Origin: Myoxocephalus aenaeus
Lineage: Eukaryota; Chordata; Actinopteri; Perciformes; Cottidae
Assembly (NCBI GenBank): GCA_038501785.1
Contig: JBAMJR010000070.1
Location: 4,233,501 to 4,297,500, forward strand
Reading direction: 5' to 3'
Length of the DNA: 64,000 bases
Made by a program: the position numbers and the translations under genes. The notes beneath the pieces are model-generated. The model made no database searches and had not been told where the DNA came from. It saw only the letters and a program-made list of their open reading frames with translations. Positions 37,331 to 64,000 of this stretch are shown piece by piece; position 1 is the stretch's first letter, and every line of letters begins with the position of its first letter.

Positions 37331-37779
37331 GGATCAACATGAACTGAGCAGGCTCACGGCCTGTGAGCGCCATCGTGGTGCATTTAATGTCTCGGAAGGT
37401 TGTGGGAGAGCCGCATGCCTTAAATCTCCCAGTCAGTTGAGGACACACAGTCTGTTGTGCCACTGGTTGGACTGGTGGAAGCAGGAGATTACGATCATCT
37501 GATGGAGAAACAAGCCAGTAAACCGCCAGTGAACGGAACATCTGGGTTACCTGACCGGCTCTGAGATTAAGAAACAGGAAGTGTGTCGCAAACTGGGAGT
37601 TGCACGTCAGTCGGTATTCATCAAATGGTCCAATGTTGCTAAAAAAATGACGAGCAGGATGATGAGGCACGTGAACATTTAGACCTGATGGTGGTGCGGT
37701 TCATCCTGAGCAGGGTTATGAGACACAGACATGCAGAAGACCCAACAACCTCCAGACAGAGGAGTGAGACACTGACCTT

Positions 37780-38130
37780 TTGTGCCTCTTTGTAGTTACG
37801 CATCTTGCTGTGGTTGTGTGTCTCTTTGTTGTTGTTTTTATTTTATTTTTTGTCTGTGGATGTTTTGCCCAATTTGACTGTCGCCTTGTATTTTTTCTTG
37901 TCTCATTGTAGTCCTTTTGTGTCTTTGCAGTTGTTTTGAGTGTCTTTGCAGTCGATTTGAGTGTCTGCAGTCGCGTTGAGGGTCTTTGCAGTTGTTTTTT
38001 TTGTAGTTTTTTTCTATTTTGAGTCTCCAAGCTGTCATTTTCTTAGTCATGAGTCTCTCTTTTTGTGTGCAGATTTTCTGGCTTTCTTTATCGTGTTTTT
38101 GTGTCTCTTTGTAGTCGTTCTATTCATTTC
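37780..38130. repeat. Degenerate tandem repeat, GTCTTTGCAGTTGTTTT-type
   Basis: Repeated GTGTCTTTGCAGTCG/TTG units, inverse in sense to the 34690-35190 array. Confidence 0.65.
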
Positions 38131-39296
38131 TCGTCTCTTATTGGTCGGTCGGTGAGGCTTGCTCGGCCCCTTCAGTAATCCATCCACGAGAGGATAAGAA
38201 TGTCTGTATGTATTTCATGGCAATTCATCAAATGGCTGTTGAAATATTTCAGTCTGGATCAAGTTGGTGGGAAATATCAAATATTTCTAATATGATAAAT
38301 ATGAACAAAAACTAGACACTTTGTTTTCTTTAAAATAATAAGTAGGAATATACTTTGAAATTAATTTATTATTGGAAACTGTATATTTTGTATACATTGA
38401 ATTAGTTGCCTGCCTTTTATAACTCTTGGGGTTTTAAGTTATTAGCAGTCACTTCAAACAGAGTACATTTTAATTGTACTTTTTGCTCTTTCCACTACAT
38501 GTGTACAGTCAGTCGGCGCTTTATTTCTGCATTTCCTTTCCTGTACTTCTGCAAAGCGGGAAACCCCCCAAACTGGAAATACAAGATCTTCTAGGAGTGA
38601 AAGGACTCGCTCTCTGAATACTTTTACTTCTTTGAATACTTTTACTTCTTTGAATACTTGGCGTCATCGTCTACATTCTTCACTTCATCTCACTTTAAGG
38701 GGAGGAGCTTGGAATAATTATAGACTTCTACTGCGTTTCATTAATTAATTAATACATTTGATACATAAAGAAAAGCCATGTTAAATAAATACATATTTTA
38801 TTAAAATGGTGTGTTTATAGTTAAACAAATGAAACTATCAATGCAGGAAACAAATGAATTAGGGCCTTCACAACTTAATTTCAATCATAACTTGTAATTC
38901 AAAATGTAAAGACAGAATAAGTTAATATCAGTGTTTCCCCCACCGTTATAATAGGGGGCGCCCCCCTGAAGAAACCCCCCGCCCCCCTGTAATTTTCTCG
39001 ACAGCGCCAGATCACAAGTAGTCATTTAAGTTTCTCTTTCCTATAGAACCGGTCTACACCTTGTTCTGTTATTAAACAAACTAAACGGCCGTATTTTATT
39101 GATCTTAGGCACACACAGCTTGTCATTTCGGTCTCTACATGGTCGCGTTAACACTTCTCCTCACAGCGGAGTTCCGCCCTGATGCGCACACACACGTGCG
39201 CGCACACACACGTGTGCGCACACACACAGGTGAGCGCTGAGCACACAGCAGCGGACAGAGAGCGTCGAAAAATATGTCGCATGAAAAGCAGACCTA

Positions 39297-40500
39297 CACT
39301 CACCTAAAGGATTATTAGGAACACCATACTAATACTGTGTTTGACCCCCTTTCGCCTTCAGAACTGCCTTAATTCTACGTGGCATTGATTCAACAAGGTG
39401 CTGAAAGCATTCTTTAGAAATGTTGGCCCATATTGATAGGATAGCATCTTGCAGTTGATGGAGATTTGTGGGATGCACATCCAGGGCACGAAGCTCCCGT
39501 TCCACCACATCCCAAAGATGCTCTATTGGGTTGAGATCTGGTGACTGGGGGGGCCATTTTAGTACAGTGAACTCATTGTCATGTTCAAGAAACCAATTTG
39601 AAATGATTCGAGCTTTGTGACATGGTGCATTATCCTGCTGGAAGTAGCCATCAGAGGATGGGTACATGGTGGCCATAAAGGGATGGACATGGTCAGAAAC
39701 AATGCTCAGGTAGGCCGTGGCATTTAAACGATGCCCAATTGGCACTAAGGGGCCTAAAGTGTGCCAAGAAAACATCCCCCACACCATTACACCACCACCA
39801 CCAGCCTGCACAGTGGTAACAAGGCATGATGGATCCATGTTCTCATCCTGTTTACGCCAAATTCTGACTCTACCATCTGAATGTCTCAACAGAAATCGAG
39901 ACTCATCAGACCAGGCAACATTTTTCCAGTCTTCAACTGTCCAATTTTGGTGAGCTCTTGCAAATTGTAGCCTCTTTTTCCTATTTGTAGTGGAGATGAG
40001 TGTTACCCGGTGGGGTCTTCTGCTGTTGTAGCCCATCCGCCTCAAGGTTGTGCGTGTTGTGGCTTCACAAATGCTTTGCTGCATACCTCGGTTGTAACGA
40101 GTGGTTATTTCAATCAAAGTTGCTCTTCTATCAGCTTGAATCAGTCGGCTCATTCTCCTCTGACCTCTAGCATCAACAAGGCATTTTCGCCCACAGGACT
40201 GCCGCATACTGGATGTTTTTCCCTTTTCACACCATTCTTTGTAAACCCTAGAAATGGTTGTGCGTGAAAATCCCAGTAACTGAGCAGATTGTGAAATACT
40301 CAGCAACAACCATGCCACGCTCAAAATTGCTTAAATCACCTTTCTTTCCCATTCTGACATTCAGTTTGGAGTTCAGGAGATTGTCTTGACCAGGACCACA
40401 CCCCTAAATGCATTGAAGCAGCTGCCATGTGATTGGTTGATTAGATAATTGCATTAATGAGAAATTGAACAGGTGTTCCTAATAATCCTTTAGGTGAGTG
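39297..40500 (-). mobile_element. Tc1/mariner element with 29-bp perfect inverted repeats, DD36E type
   Basis: The 29-bp ends (39297-39325 and 40472-40500, starting CACTCACCTAAAGG) are perfect inverse copies, flanked by TA on both sides (39295-39296, 40501-40502), the Tc1/mariner target. It encodes a nearly intact transposase on the minus strand and is nested inside a hAT element. The perfect ends suggest a recent insertion. Confidence 0.92.
39329..40352 (-). pseudogene. Tc1-like transposase, frameshifted near the N terminus
   Basis: The enzyme would cut and paste the element. The expected start MGKKGDLSNFERGMVV is at 40352 in one frame; the rest (ISQSAQLLGFSRTTISRVY to the end KGGQTQY) is in another, so a small deletion near 40300 breaks the reading frame. 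Helix-turn-helix segments lie in the first ~110 residues. The catalytic triad is intact: Asp in AWSDESRF, Asp in FQQDNAPCHKA, Glu in SPDLNPIEHLWD. I count 36 residues between the second Asp and the Glu, where classical Tc1 has 34. An internal TTG start at 40324 exists but would lack the normal N terminus. Confidence 0.85.
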
Positions 40501-40833
40501 TATATATGTGTTTTAAACGCTCCCAGGTGAAGATGGCAACAGCAGCTCTCATGTGAGGAGCACCGGAGCAGCTCTCTGAACCCAGAGCAGCTCTCTGAAC
40601 CCAAATTAAAAAAAAAGTCTGATGGAGCAATCTGATTTACTTGAAAGTGATTGCAATTTTCTTTATTCTGTTATTTATAAAAGCACAGATGGAGTCACAA
40701 AATGAAGTTATTTACAGAAAAAGTTTGAGAACCACTGCTTTAAGTGTTTGTGTTGGTGTCGTCGCCGTCGCCCCCGCTGCCGCGCCCCCGCCCCCCCTGA
40801 AGCTGTAAACCTAGGGGAAACACTGTAATATCA

Positions 40834-43800
40834 TTATTATTTATACAGGATTTCAGACATCATCCACTCAAACAATGACGGGAAATAAAACCCAAGCTAT
40901 CTGCATAGAGGTCAACAAGACTAACCGGCTGTGAGCTTGTTTTACAAGCTTTGTGAAAATGTATATATAAATGTGCAAATGATACATACATGATACAATA
41001 TTAAATATGTGCTAATAGCATACATGACCAGAAACATGAACATTGGATAAAGCAAAGTAAAAAAAAAAGTGTTTTGTTGACATATTGGAGTCAAAGGTTT
41101 TTACTGGGGATTATGGGATAAAAGAATAATAATAAAATGTAGTATAAATGAGGCTCTGACTGCTGTGTGAACAAACCCCTCTGCAGAAAGCTTCAGAATA
41201 TATTGAGGAATGAAAGTGTAAAGTTTGGTGGATGTAAGAGCTGCTGAAGAGGAGATTTCTGGATCAGAGTCTGAGAACAAACTCATGGAGAGAAAACGGC
41301 CTTTAAAGAGATGTTTAGTTACTTTACACACATTCTGAAGGCTCTACAGGTGAAGAGGGTAAAACATTAACTAGATATCACCATGAAACTTCACCACTTC
41401 ATTACTGACATTGAGAGTAGTTATTGTATTACAAGTTTTATGGAGTGTTATGTTTAAATATGCAAATGAGTAGTATGCAAACATACAAAGTAGTAAAGTA
41501 AATGTTTTATTTCCACGAGTCTGAAAGAAGACGTGTTCAGTATTGTGCTTTAATGCTGCAACACATTTCCAATAAATGATTTCAAACAGACACATAATCT
41601 ATTGAGTGTTTTCTACCACTAAGATTATCTGATTTATTACACAGTAAACGGTCCATGCAGGGGACCGAGCTCACCACTAGGTGGCAGTGCCACACAATGC
41701 CTTTACCAAGGCATTGTTCTGCATCAGAGACACTGAAATGTTTTTAGTGCATTTGAGTTTGAGAAGTTTCTTCCCCGCAAGGCTTTCCAAGAATTAAAAT
41801 AGGAGATTTCTGTTCAGTTTTTATTGCGTTCTGAGCCCTTTGATAACTTAATTATAATGAAATTCCAGTTAAATCCCCTAATCATGCAGAAAGAAAACCG
41901 CTGCATAAGATAACAGCTGCCATGAAACCAGTGGAGGCACTTATCATAAAGGATGAAGCAGGAACTATCAGCTCAGGATCATAATGGAGCTGATCGCTCC
42001 ACGATGAGCCCGACGGAGACGATCGATCAGGAAGCCGCTGCTTCAAATGTCTCTGACAGCGTAACTCACTTTGTAAAATGCACTTATGATTAAACCAAGT
42101 GTTGTGTTTCTTAAGCAATCATGTGCAGTTGATTTGAGTAATTTAAACGTCTCGCGACCTGTTTGTTTGGACGTTTTCTGTCAGTTATGCTGAAAATATT
42201 GGATTTTTTTGTTTGTGCATAAACAATCAAAACTGCTAGAACTTCCCTCTTAAGAGGCAGGAATGTTTTCTTAGATGTTAGAAGTATTTCCTGAGTCTGC
42301 AGCCCACGAAGCACCTCCGGGAGAAAGTTTTCTATCCACAGCCTAAAAACGAGCCTCTTATTAATATAACTTATTGTATCATATGGACTTTGGTGAGCCC
42401 TTAACTTTTCATCTAGGTCAACAGTTTAAAGGGTCCAATACCTGCAGAACTAATGACGTTCCAACATCACACCTGCTACACACACCTGTTCCCTTTCACA
42501 GTTACTCGATTACACATCTTTTCACCTTCAGCATTTAGTGATCCGTCATAAAAAACAACTTCAAGGTTTTGGAGCCCTTTGTTGCTTTGGGTGAATGCAC
42601 AGAATGGGCGGCAAATTAAGCAGTGCGAGGGCACAATTTGGTCATTTGAGGAAATTAGTTATTAATTTTAGAGGCCGAAATACTGAAGTGAAGGGAGGAA
42701 ACGAGTATAGTGTGAGTGAGTATGTCATTTTAGGAGATGATTAGTCATTTCGAGGGCAGGAACTACCGGGACGCCAACCAGACTCCATGGAGAAAAGTAG
42801 CAATTTAAGTGATCGTGCTTCATTCATCTGTACTCACAATCTGACACATTGTTTCCCTTCTATAGTATTGTGTGTGTGTGTGTGTGTAGATAAGATAAGA
42901 TAAAATAATCCTTTATTAGTCCCTCAGTGGGGAAATTACAGGATTACAGCAGCTGTGTGTGTGTTTATGTGTGTGTCTCACACGGGGGTGGGCGTCTGAA
43001 CGCTTTGGTCCTTGTCTGGAATGTCAACGATGACTTGTTCTGTAGAATCCACTGGTTGAGCCAGTTCTCAAAACCATATCTCTTCAGAGGAGACTGTGGC
43101 CTTCATGACCTCCTCCATGTTCATGAATGTATCTGTGACCATCTTATGAACTGAGCCCGGCCTCTTACATTTACTTGTTTGACGTGAGGATTAACTGCCC
43201 TCCTCTGTCTTATTTGATGATACAAAAACATCATCATGACATTTAAGGACTTCAGCTTTAGGAAATTGCAATATTTTTAATATTTTGTAGTGTGAAATAT
43301 TATATAAAAACAATCATTATCATTAATAATTTGACAATGAAAATTAGCATTAGTTGTGTCCCTAGTTTTAGCAGTAAATGTTGTTAATTTTTGAAATATT
43401 CCTATTTGGTTTCTAGCAGAAAATTAGACGTGAATTGCGCACTATATGCTAAATATGAAGCTAGTTAGCTTAGCTTAGCATGAAGGCTGGAAACAGTCTG
43501 CAGCCAGACAAGAAATAGTTGTAGCCCAAGACGTTAATGTGTTAATTTGTGGACATTAATGGTGATCAAAAGCTGAATTTTCTCTACGTTTAGACTGTGA
43601 TGAATATGTAATTGAATTATTTCCAATATTGATGAATCTGCCGATTGCTTTCTGGATTAATGGTTTGATCCTTAAAATTTCAGAAAATTGTGATAAACGC
43701 ATTTGGCCAACAGTCAAAAATCCAAATATATCCACATATGTTATAGACAAAGAAAAGCTGCATATGTTGTATGTTGCTTGAGCTCAAACAATGAATCCAT

Positions 43801-43900
43801 CATCAATACAGTCGCAGATCAATATTCTGTCGATCCAATCAATTGATCAAGAATTGTGGTTAAATTGAAAAGTTGGTTGGAATTTTCTTAAAGTGGCACA
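40834..43900. other. Intergenic region, no gene seen
   Basis: AT-rich sequence with a short (GT)n near 42868-42887 and a retroposon fragment at 42893-42955. No exon with splice and family support. Confidence 0.4.
42893..42955 (+). mobile_element. Retroposon fragment, CCTTTATTAGTCC family
   Basis: AATAATCCTTTATTAGTCCC, then TCAGTGGGGAAATTACAGGA: the same family as the MYNN intron copies. Confidence 0.6.
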
Positions 43901-43929
43901 AAGCCTCTTTAACACAGACAGGTGCCTCA

Positions 43930-44330
43930 AACAGGAAGTCTCACCTCCCTCCTCGCTCTGATTGGCTGTCTTTGAGCTCCCGAAGCCTCTCTGACCAATC
44001 ACGGCTCCTCCCTCCCCTCTAAGTCCCGCCCAGTTGAAGCTTCCCGTCCTCCGTCTGCGTCGCTGCTGCACTCCGCTCTCAACCTCCCGGCCTTTCTGTC
44101 AGGGGCTCAGAGAATGTGTGTGTGTCTGTGGATGTGTGTGTGTGTGAAGGAGGGTGCGTGTGCGTGTGCGTGTGTGTGTGTGTGCGTGTGTGTGTGTGTG
44201 TGACACAGAAAAGACACTGCAGAGGAGGAGAGCGTTGTGTTTTTGAGTTAGTTTGTTGCGTCACGGAGGGACACTTCAGGGAAGTGATGATGATATGCTT
44301 CCCCCAGCCTCCGCGGGCTCAGGTCAGTGG
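43930..44330 (+). promoter_or_regulatory. Possible promoter with CCAAT boxes; GT repeat downstream
   Basis: GATTGGCTG (inverse CCAAT), GACCAATCACG and CCCGCCCAG lie within about 90 bases (43960-44035), in a locally GC-rich stretch, followed by (GT)n at about 44115-44202. A donor-like GGGCTCAG|GTCAGT is at 44321. It could be an upstream promoter and leader exon of PLD1; nothing in the sequence proves the link. Confidence 0.3.
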
Positions 44331-44339
44331 ATGCTATCA

Positions 44340-45514
44340 TGTGTGTGTGTCTGTGTGTGTGTCTGTGTGTGTCTGTGTCTGTGTACAAGAAAAGGAAACT
44401 AATTCTCCTCCTCATACTGTGTTTTCCAGCCCATTGGTGGTTTCGAGTTTCCAGCCTGAATCTCTTTGTTTGTGTGTGTTTTTTTTTATGAGCTGCCAAA
44501 TGTTTCTACAATAAACTGTTAATTTAATTATCAATGACATTACTAAGTTTTTCTATTCATCTTTGAGATTGTGAAATGTCAACAATAACAATAAATGTCG
44601 TCACAAGTTCTCAGAGCCTAAAGTAACGTCTTCAAATTGCTTATTTTTAGAGTCTGGCTGACCTGAAGTTAGCCTTATGTAGATATTACGTTAATAACAA
44701 CACATTTCTTAAAATAATACTGCTGAGTTAGTGAGTCATAGTCATCATCGCTGCAGCGGCCCCTCCCAACCGGGGCCGTCAAACGAGGCAGTGACAGCTG
44801 TTTGAGGTGTGAGAGGTCTTTAAGCGCGCAGCCAAGAATGAGCACCCAAAATATTACACATGTTGTTGCAGCAGATTGATAGATAAGGCGTGGACAGACA
44901 CGGAGATGCACACACACACACACACACACACACACTCATGATCCTTCCTGCGTAGATAATAACTGATATTTTTGTCACTTATTCGACACTCTAAATACCA
45001 TTCGAACATGTAAACATTTGATCGGTAAACGCGTTTAAATGTGACGGTGCAACACATCGTTTCCTTTTTCAGCTGTTTGCATGAGTGCAAAAGGTCGTGA
45101 ACACGTTCACAGGGCTTCACAAAGCTTGTTTTGTTTCACATTGGGTCGATTAAACCACGTGGAGTTAAAAACCAGAAGGTCAAATATGTCTTTTCTGCCC
45201 ACTTTTTTGGCATCATTTTAAAGGTTTCTTGTGGTTTATTTGATATATATATATATCCTACATTTGTGTGCATTGCTTAGAATGTGCCCTTTAATTACCT
45301 GTTACCAGTTGCACACACACGTTTACGGGGCTGGGTGTGTGTTTTCACACCCAGCTCCTAAACATGTAGTACAGTCGCGGTATTGTGCAGTGAGACGATA
45401 CACAGGATAAATATAGTCTCCGCTGTGTCACGTCTGACTCTCTTGTTTCCTTTGTCTCTGCACGGGGCGACCAAACGCTACCTGTTGACTCCAGATCGAT
45501 CACTCTTATTGATC

Positions 45515-45553
<39 letters not shown>

Positions 45554-48500
45554 CAGCCTGCCACCTGGCTGGCGAGTGATGCACTTTGGGGTGGTGCTCC
45601 ACTCTGTACCCAATTAGTGTGAGTGCTCACTGGGCCGGTGTAATGCACACAACCGCCACGATTAATCATCTTCAAATATGTTCTCGTCATTTCCAAGGTC
45701 AACAACGATCCGCTCAATTTCCTCCTCGTTGTTTGCCCCGTCTTTTTTGGAAAATATCCATCGGCTCTATTAATCTACATTTTATTTGTGGTGACGTTTA
45801 ATTTCATCTAATAGGAAAAGGGTCGGCTGTAGCTCTGAACCCACAGAACGTTCCCACCATGCAGCGCTGCAGAGGTTTTTAAGCCTCTTTTAGGGCTTTG
45901 TTTTGATTGGCCCGTTCAGTTCTGATGCTGCTGCTCACGACCGGCTCAGTTTAAGACCAACGGTTGAACGGCGTGGAGCATTCAGCCGCTAAAGAGACGG
46001 ACACGTCCCTCAGGAGCTGGTGGGGACCCAAAACAGAGCTAAAAGAGAGTGAGTATTTGTGTTATGAGTTATGAGTCGGTCCCACTTTGTTAGTTTCCTG
46101 CACATCAATGGTTCCTATAATATATTACAACAAGTTTCACCAGATTCTTTTGGTGCTTTTCAATAAACTTCACAAGAAACAAGGTAGGTTGAGTCAACAA
46201 AACTAGTTAGTTAGGTTAAGAAAAAGATGTTGAAATACGCTTTTGTGTCCTCCAATTACAACTTTCTTACGAACGGGAAGTGAGAAACGTCTCTATCGTC
46301 TATTGTTCAAATGTGGAGGAAAAAGGAGGTCAAGTTTGTGTTTCAGTGTGATTGATCAGCGCTGATAGCATTATTTCCGCGCACACAAAAGAGTGATTAT
46401 GAGCGTGAAGCCAGCGGTACGAGCAGCGAGGACCAGACCTGCTGTCCCCTCCCGGCACTTTATGTGACTCTGTTTGTGTAATCTCTGGTTTCTTCACTCG
46501 CCCTCTTTTGCTCTCAATCCTGCTGGCTCTTTTTTTTTTTTTTTTCTTTCAAATTCCCTGCATCACCGGTTCCACCAGGAAGCCTTTGTTCAGACCTCTG
46601 CAGACACACCTCGGACGCACTTTCACACACATTTCACTGCGACACACAGGATCCTCAAGCTGTGGATGCTTTGCATACAGACTATGTACTGTACTGTACT
46701 GTCCCTGTCATGGGGGGACAGTAAATGTTGCTGCATTTGCATCCAATTTGTTTGCAGTGAGAAACGTTAGCTTGCATGTGAGGGAACTGGAGGGTAAAGC
46801 CGATCTATAATTCCCTGTATATTTATATTTGAAATACCAGATGTTAGTCTAATTAAATTCCATTTATTTGTATAACCCGATCTCACACATCACAAATGCA
46901 GTGTGTTTTATGATTTGGGACTCCCAAAATTCAGTTTATTTAAATTGTTTTGCAGAATATTGTAGTTTGACCTTTTCTGGCCTCTAAAAATAAATAATCC
47001 GAGAGGTGAAATTGAGCATTGGGACACATTTCTCCAATTCAAAAGTTCTAATAATGAGTTACCTCCTCGCTTCTCTCAAACCTTTTTGTTAAAATGTGAT
47101 TTAAATGATGCACGGCGACATTAAAGAGCGAGGAGAATGATGTATTTCTGCTTTTATTTGTTCAACCGTCACTATTTCCTGGTCACGGAGGAACTGTTTT
47201 ATGTGAAAACAATCAAAGAGGTGAACAATCAAACCGTTAAATGATCCCCACTTTGATTAAATGTTAATGAATAATTGAAGAGTACAAACGTCAATAAAGA
47301 TATAAAATTGAAATCTAATGGTGTACATTTTGCCTTTATTGTTTCAAGTGTAAATCATAAAAATAAACGTTATATATAATAAAACTAACTGCGCTTTAAA
47401 CCACAGTGTGAGCCTATAACCCTCTGTGGTCATCTGGAGGAGGAAGTGGAAGCAGACGGACCTCAGTGGAACCACAGAGTCACTGCGGAACCAATACACC
47501 AAATAAAAGCCGACTTCCCTGTTTGTGAAACATATTTCGCAATAAAACCGTTTTGAGAGGCAGGAAATGACCTCATCGGGCTGACTGCTTCTAATCTCAC
47601 AAAGAAGAGTCACTAATTTCACTAAATTACTCCGCCGACATTTATTTAGTCATTTAGTTATCGCAGCAGATATCGTAAAATAAATGTATATTGGTATTTA
47701 AATACCAATTAGTATTTTATTCATTTTACTGTAGGAATAAAAACTACAACACAAGTACAACAGAAATATAAAAATGCTGCCTGTAACACATTTTATACGC
47801 ACTGATTCTGAGATATCAGCAATAAGCTAAATGTGTATGATTCGAATAAATCTCTAATTTAAATCATTTCTTTTCTTTATAAAAGTAAATCGCTTTTTTC
47901 TCTCTCCAGGAATTTTACACTTTAAACATAATTTATTGTTGACTCAGCTGACACATTATTTGTTCTGGAGGATGAATTATAAATATGAAAGAAATTCAAA
48001 TGTAAAATCTACCACATGACTGTGAGTTTCCATTCAAAAGTACAAATACCACATTGTGAAAATACTCTTTTACAAGTTAAAGTCCTGCATTACAAATATG
48101 TTACTTCAGTAAAAGTATGTAAGTTTAAGCAGGATGATGTACTTGAAGTATTGAAAGTACTCAATGCAGAAAAATCGTTTTAAAAAAACCATTTAAAACC
48201 ACAACATTCTTGCACAGAAAAATTATTGAATTATCTGTCAATCCACTAATTGATTAATTGACATCTTTTCAGCTGTACTTAATTAATCAATTACATATTT
48301 GGTGTGCAACATTTTTTGATTTGCCTGCAGTTTTGTGGAGTAGAAGTACAAATTAGCATGACAAAAAAATACTAATACACAACTTAGGTAATTATTCGTT
48401 CCATTCGGGCATCTGCAGCAGCTCCTCTCTGATTGGCTCACAGGTTTTCACAGCATCACTAATGACGGGTGACGCATTTATTTCCTGTCGTCATCGTCTC

Positions 48501-48941
48501 TGCGTGTTTCATTCATGTTTCTGGGTCAGTTTCTGTTTAAAAAAATCCCTCCAGTTAATCCTCCTCGCTCGCCGCGGGACACACGAGCAGCGTCTGACCC
48601 GCTTGTTTCCGACACGCTCGTCATCGAAGGGATGCGGCTGAATCGCATTCCTGCGTTTCCCCTCCGCTAATCCAGTGGTTTGGATCGTCGTCTCCTGTGA
48701 GGAGGGACGGAGGGGAAGAAGTGGACGGAGGAAAGATGGGGGGGGATTTAATGCTGCCGATCATAACTGAGGATTCTATACTTTTTTAAAGACGTGCCAG
48801 TGGTGCCGAAATATCCAATGCTTTTCGCGTTGAAATGAGCCACTTCAGGAGGTTTCGGCCTCTAAATAAGAATGATTAAATAAGATAATTTAGTGTTCCA
48901 CCCTTTTAAACCCACTCCCCTTCCCTTACCTGTCCCTCCAG
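44340..48941. other. Region upstream of PLD1 coding exons
   Basis: No coding exon. It holds (CA)n at 44910-44936, (GT)n at 45518-45551, a donor-like AAAGAGA|GTGAGT at 46047 and a CpG-richer patch at about 48540-48720 (CTCGCCGCGGGACACACGAG). The acceptor directly before the first coding exon (48941) shows that at least one leader exon must lie upstream. Confidence 0.4.
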
Positions 48942-48973
48942 GTGAGCCCCGGGCTCCAGACTGAGTGCTAGCC

Positions 48974-63399
<14,426 letters not shown>

Positions 63400-64000
63400 G
63401 TAAGTCTATCGACGGTGTCGTGCTCGAGTTTCTCCATCGCGAGATTAAAAGACGACGGATGTAATGAAATATCCAGACGGAATGTATAACATTATAACAT
63501 GTATGATAGAGGGGACGGAAACGGCAGCCGCGGAGAGACGGTGACGTCCATTTTAAAATTAAAGAAGCTGAGAAATATTTCAAAAAGCTTGAAAATGTTG
63601 GAAAGAAAAGTATTTCTGACAGAAGAGAGGTGCAGATGAAAGCAACCAGCAGATCTCAGTTTTCTCATAATTTTTCAGTTTTTTAACTTGACTTAGCTCT
63701 GGACACCCTTTTAAAGCAGGTCGGTTGTTGACAAACTATTTGGCTTCATGAAAGATTAAAGTACTTTTAATGATGGTGTCTCTAAGTGCCAGACTCCATA
63801 ACTTAACCTTAACTTTGGTTTTAAATAATTTAAATAATATAATTCTGAAAAGTTGTTTCTGTTATTTTGTCCAGCCCCTGTATATGGTGACATAAAAATA
63901 AACATAGCTATTAAATATAAAGGAAATCATTAACTTCCATGCCCTTAATTTGAAAAGGGAGACCCATTTTAAGTTATTAATTGAAATAATATTTTTTATG
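63400..64000. other. PLD1 intron after the HKD2 exon, runs off the window
   Basis: It begins at the GTAAGT donor and contains no exon I can see. The remaining PLD1 C-terminal exons should lie beyond the window. Confidence 0.6.

Larger units (their letters stand above)
33200..38920. other. Intergenic region, repeats only
   Basis: No supported exon. It holds a retroposon tail at 34326-34540, a GATGCAAAATGAC-type array at 34690-35190, a minisatellite of about 31 bp at 36953-37330, and a CTCTTTGTAGTTG-type array at 37780-38130. Scattered ORFs of 60-130 codons have no family resemblance. Confidence 0.4.
38929..40825. mobile_element. hAT-type element split by a nested Tc1-like transposon
   Basis: The left end CAGTGTTTCCCC (38929) and the right end GGGGAAACACTG (to 40825) are exact inverse complements, as in many hAT elements. 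TAATATCA lies at 38923-38930 and again at 40826-40833; it overlaps the element end by two bases, so the duplicated length is 6 to 8. Both sides share C-rich blocks (CGCCCCCCTGAAG on the left and its like on the right). No transposase of its own is seen. The Tc1 element at 39297-40500 interrupts it. Confidence 0.75.

Noticed and set aside
37326..37670. 114-codon minus-strand open frame
   Set aside because: No recognised domain, no splice context, and it adjoins a minisatellite; could be an old repeat but I cannot support a call.

Overview
This is a stretch of vertebrate nuclear DNA, almost certainly from a percomorph-type teleost fish. Genes are split into short exons with GT-AG introns. Long (AT)n and (GT/CA)n microsatellites are everywhere, and there are fish-type Tc1/mariner and hAT DNA transposons plus dispersed retroposon tails. 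The reading below was done by eye: exons were joined by matching splice sites and codon phase, and families were recognised from memory of the proteins.

Layout. (1) 1.2-6.3 kb, minus: a complete annexin A13 gene (11 coding exons, 316 aa). (2) 8.8-10.15 kb: a non-autonomous hAT-type element with an 8-bp target-site duplication. (3) 10.5-14.6 kb, minus: an unrecognised small gene, assembled here from eight phase-compatible coding exons (199 aa). (4) 15.5-18.55 kb, minus: LRRC34 (10 exons, 397 aa). (5) 19.4-28.4 kb, plus: MYNN (myoneurin; BTB plus eight C2H2 fingers, 740 aa), head to head with LRRC34 as in mammals. (6) 28.9-48.9 kb: about 20 kb with no gene I can support. It holds minisatellites, retroposon tails, a Tc1-like DD36E element nested in a hAT element (38.9-40.8 kb), and a few GC-richer patches that could be promoters or 5' non-coding exons. 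(7) 48.97-63.4 kb, plus: phospholipase D1 (PLD1), 22 coding exons up to and including the second HKD motif. The gene runs off the right edge.

The genes do not form a pathway. ANXA13 is a membrane-binding annexin of epithelia, LRRC34 a leucine-rich-repeat protein, MYNN a BTB zinc-finger regulator and PLD1 a phosphatidylcholine hydrolase. The MYNN-LRRC34 pair and a linked PLD1 match the gene content of human 3q26.2, whereas human ANXA13 lies elsewhere (8q24).

Points most worth a second look: the uncharacterised 199-aa gene and the partial duplication of one of its exons upstream of its own promoter; a one-base insertion inside the catalytic HKD1 exon of PLD1; inverted retroposon copies flanking the large MYNN exon; the DD36E transposon nested in a hAT element; splice sites built directly out of GT microsatellites; and a 36-bp minisatellite in a PLD1 intron. 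I found no CRISPR array, tRNA, rRNA or prokaryote-like system, and nothing that looks like a wholly new biological system.
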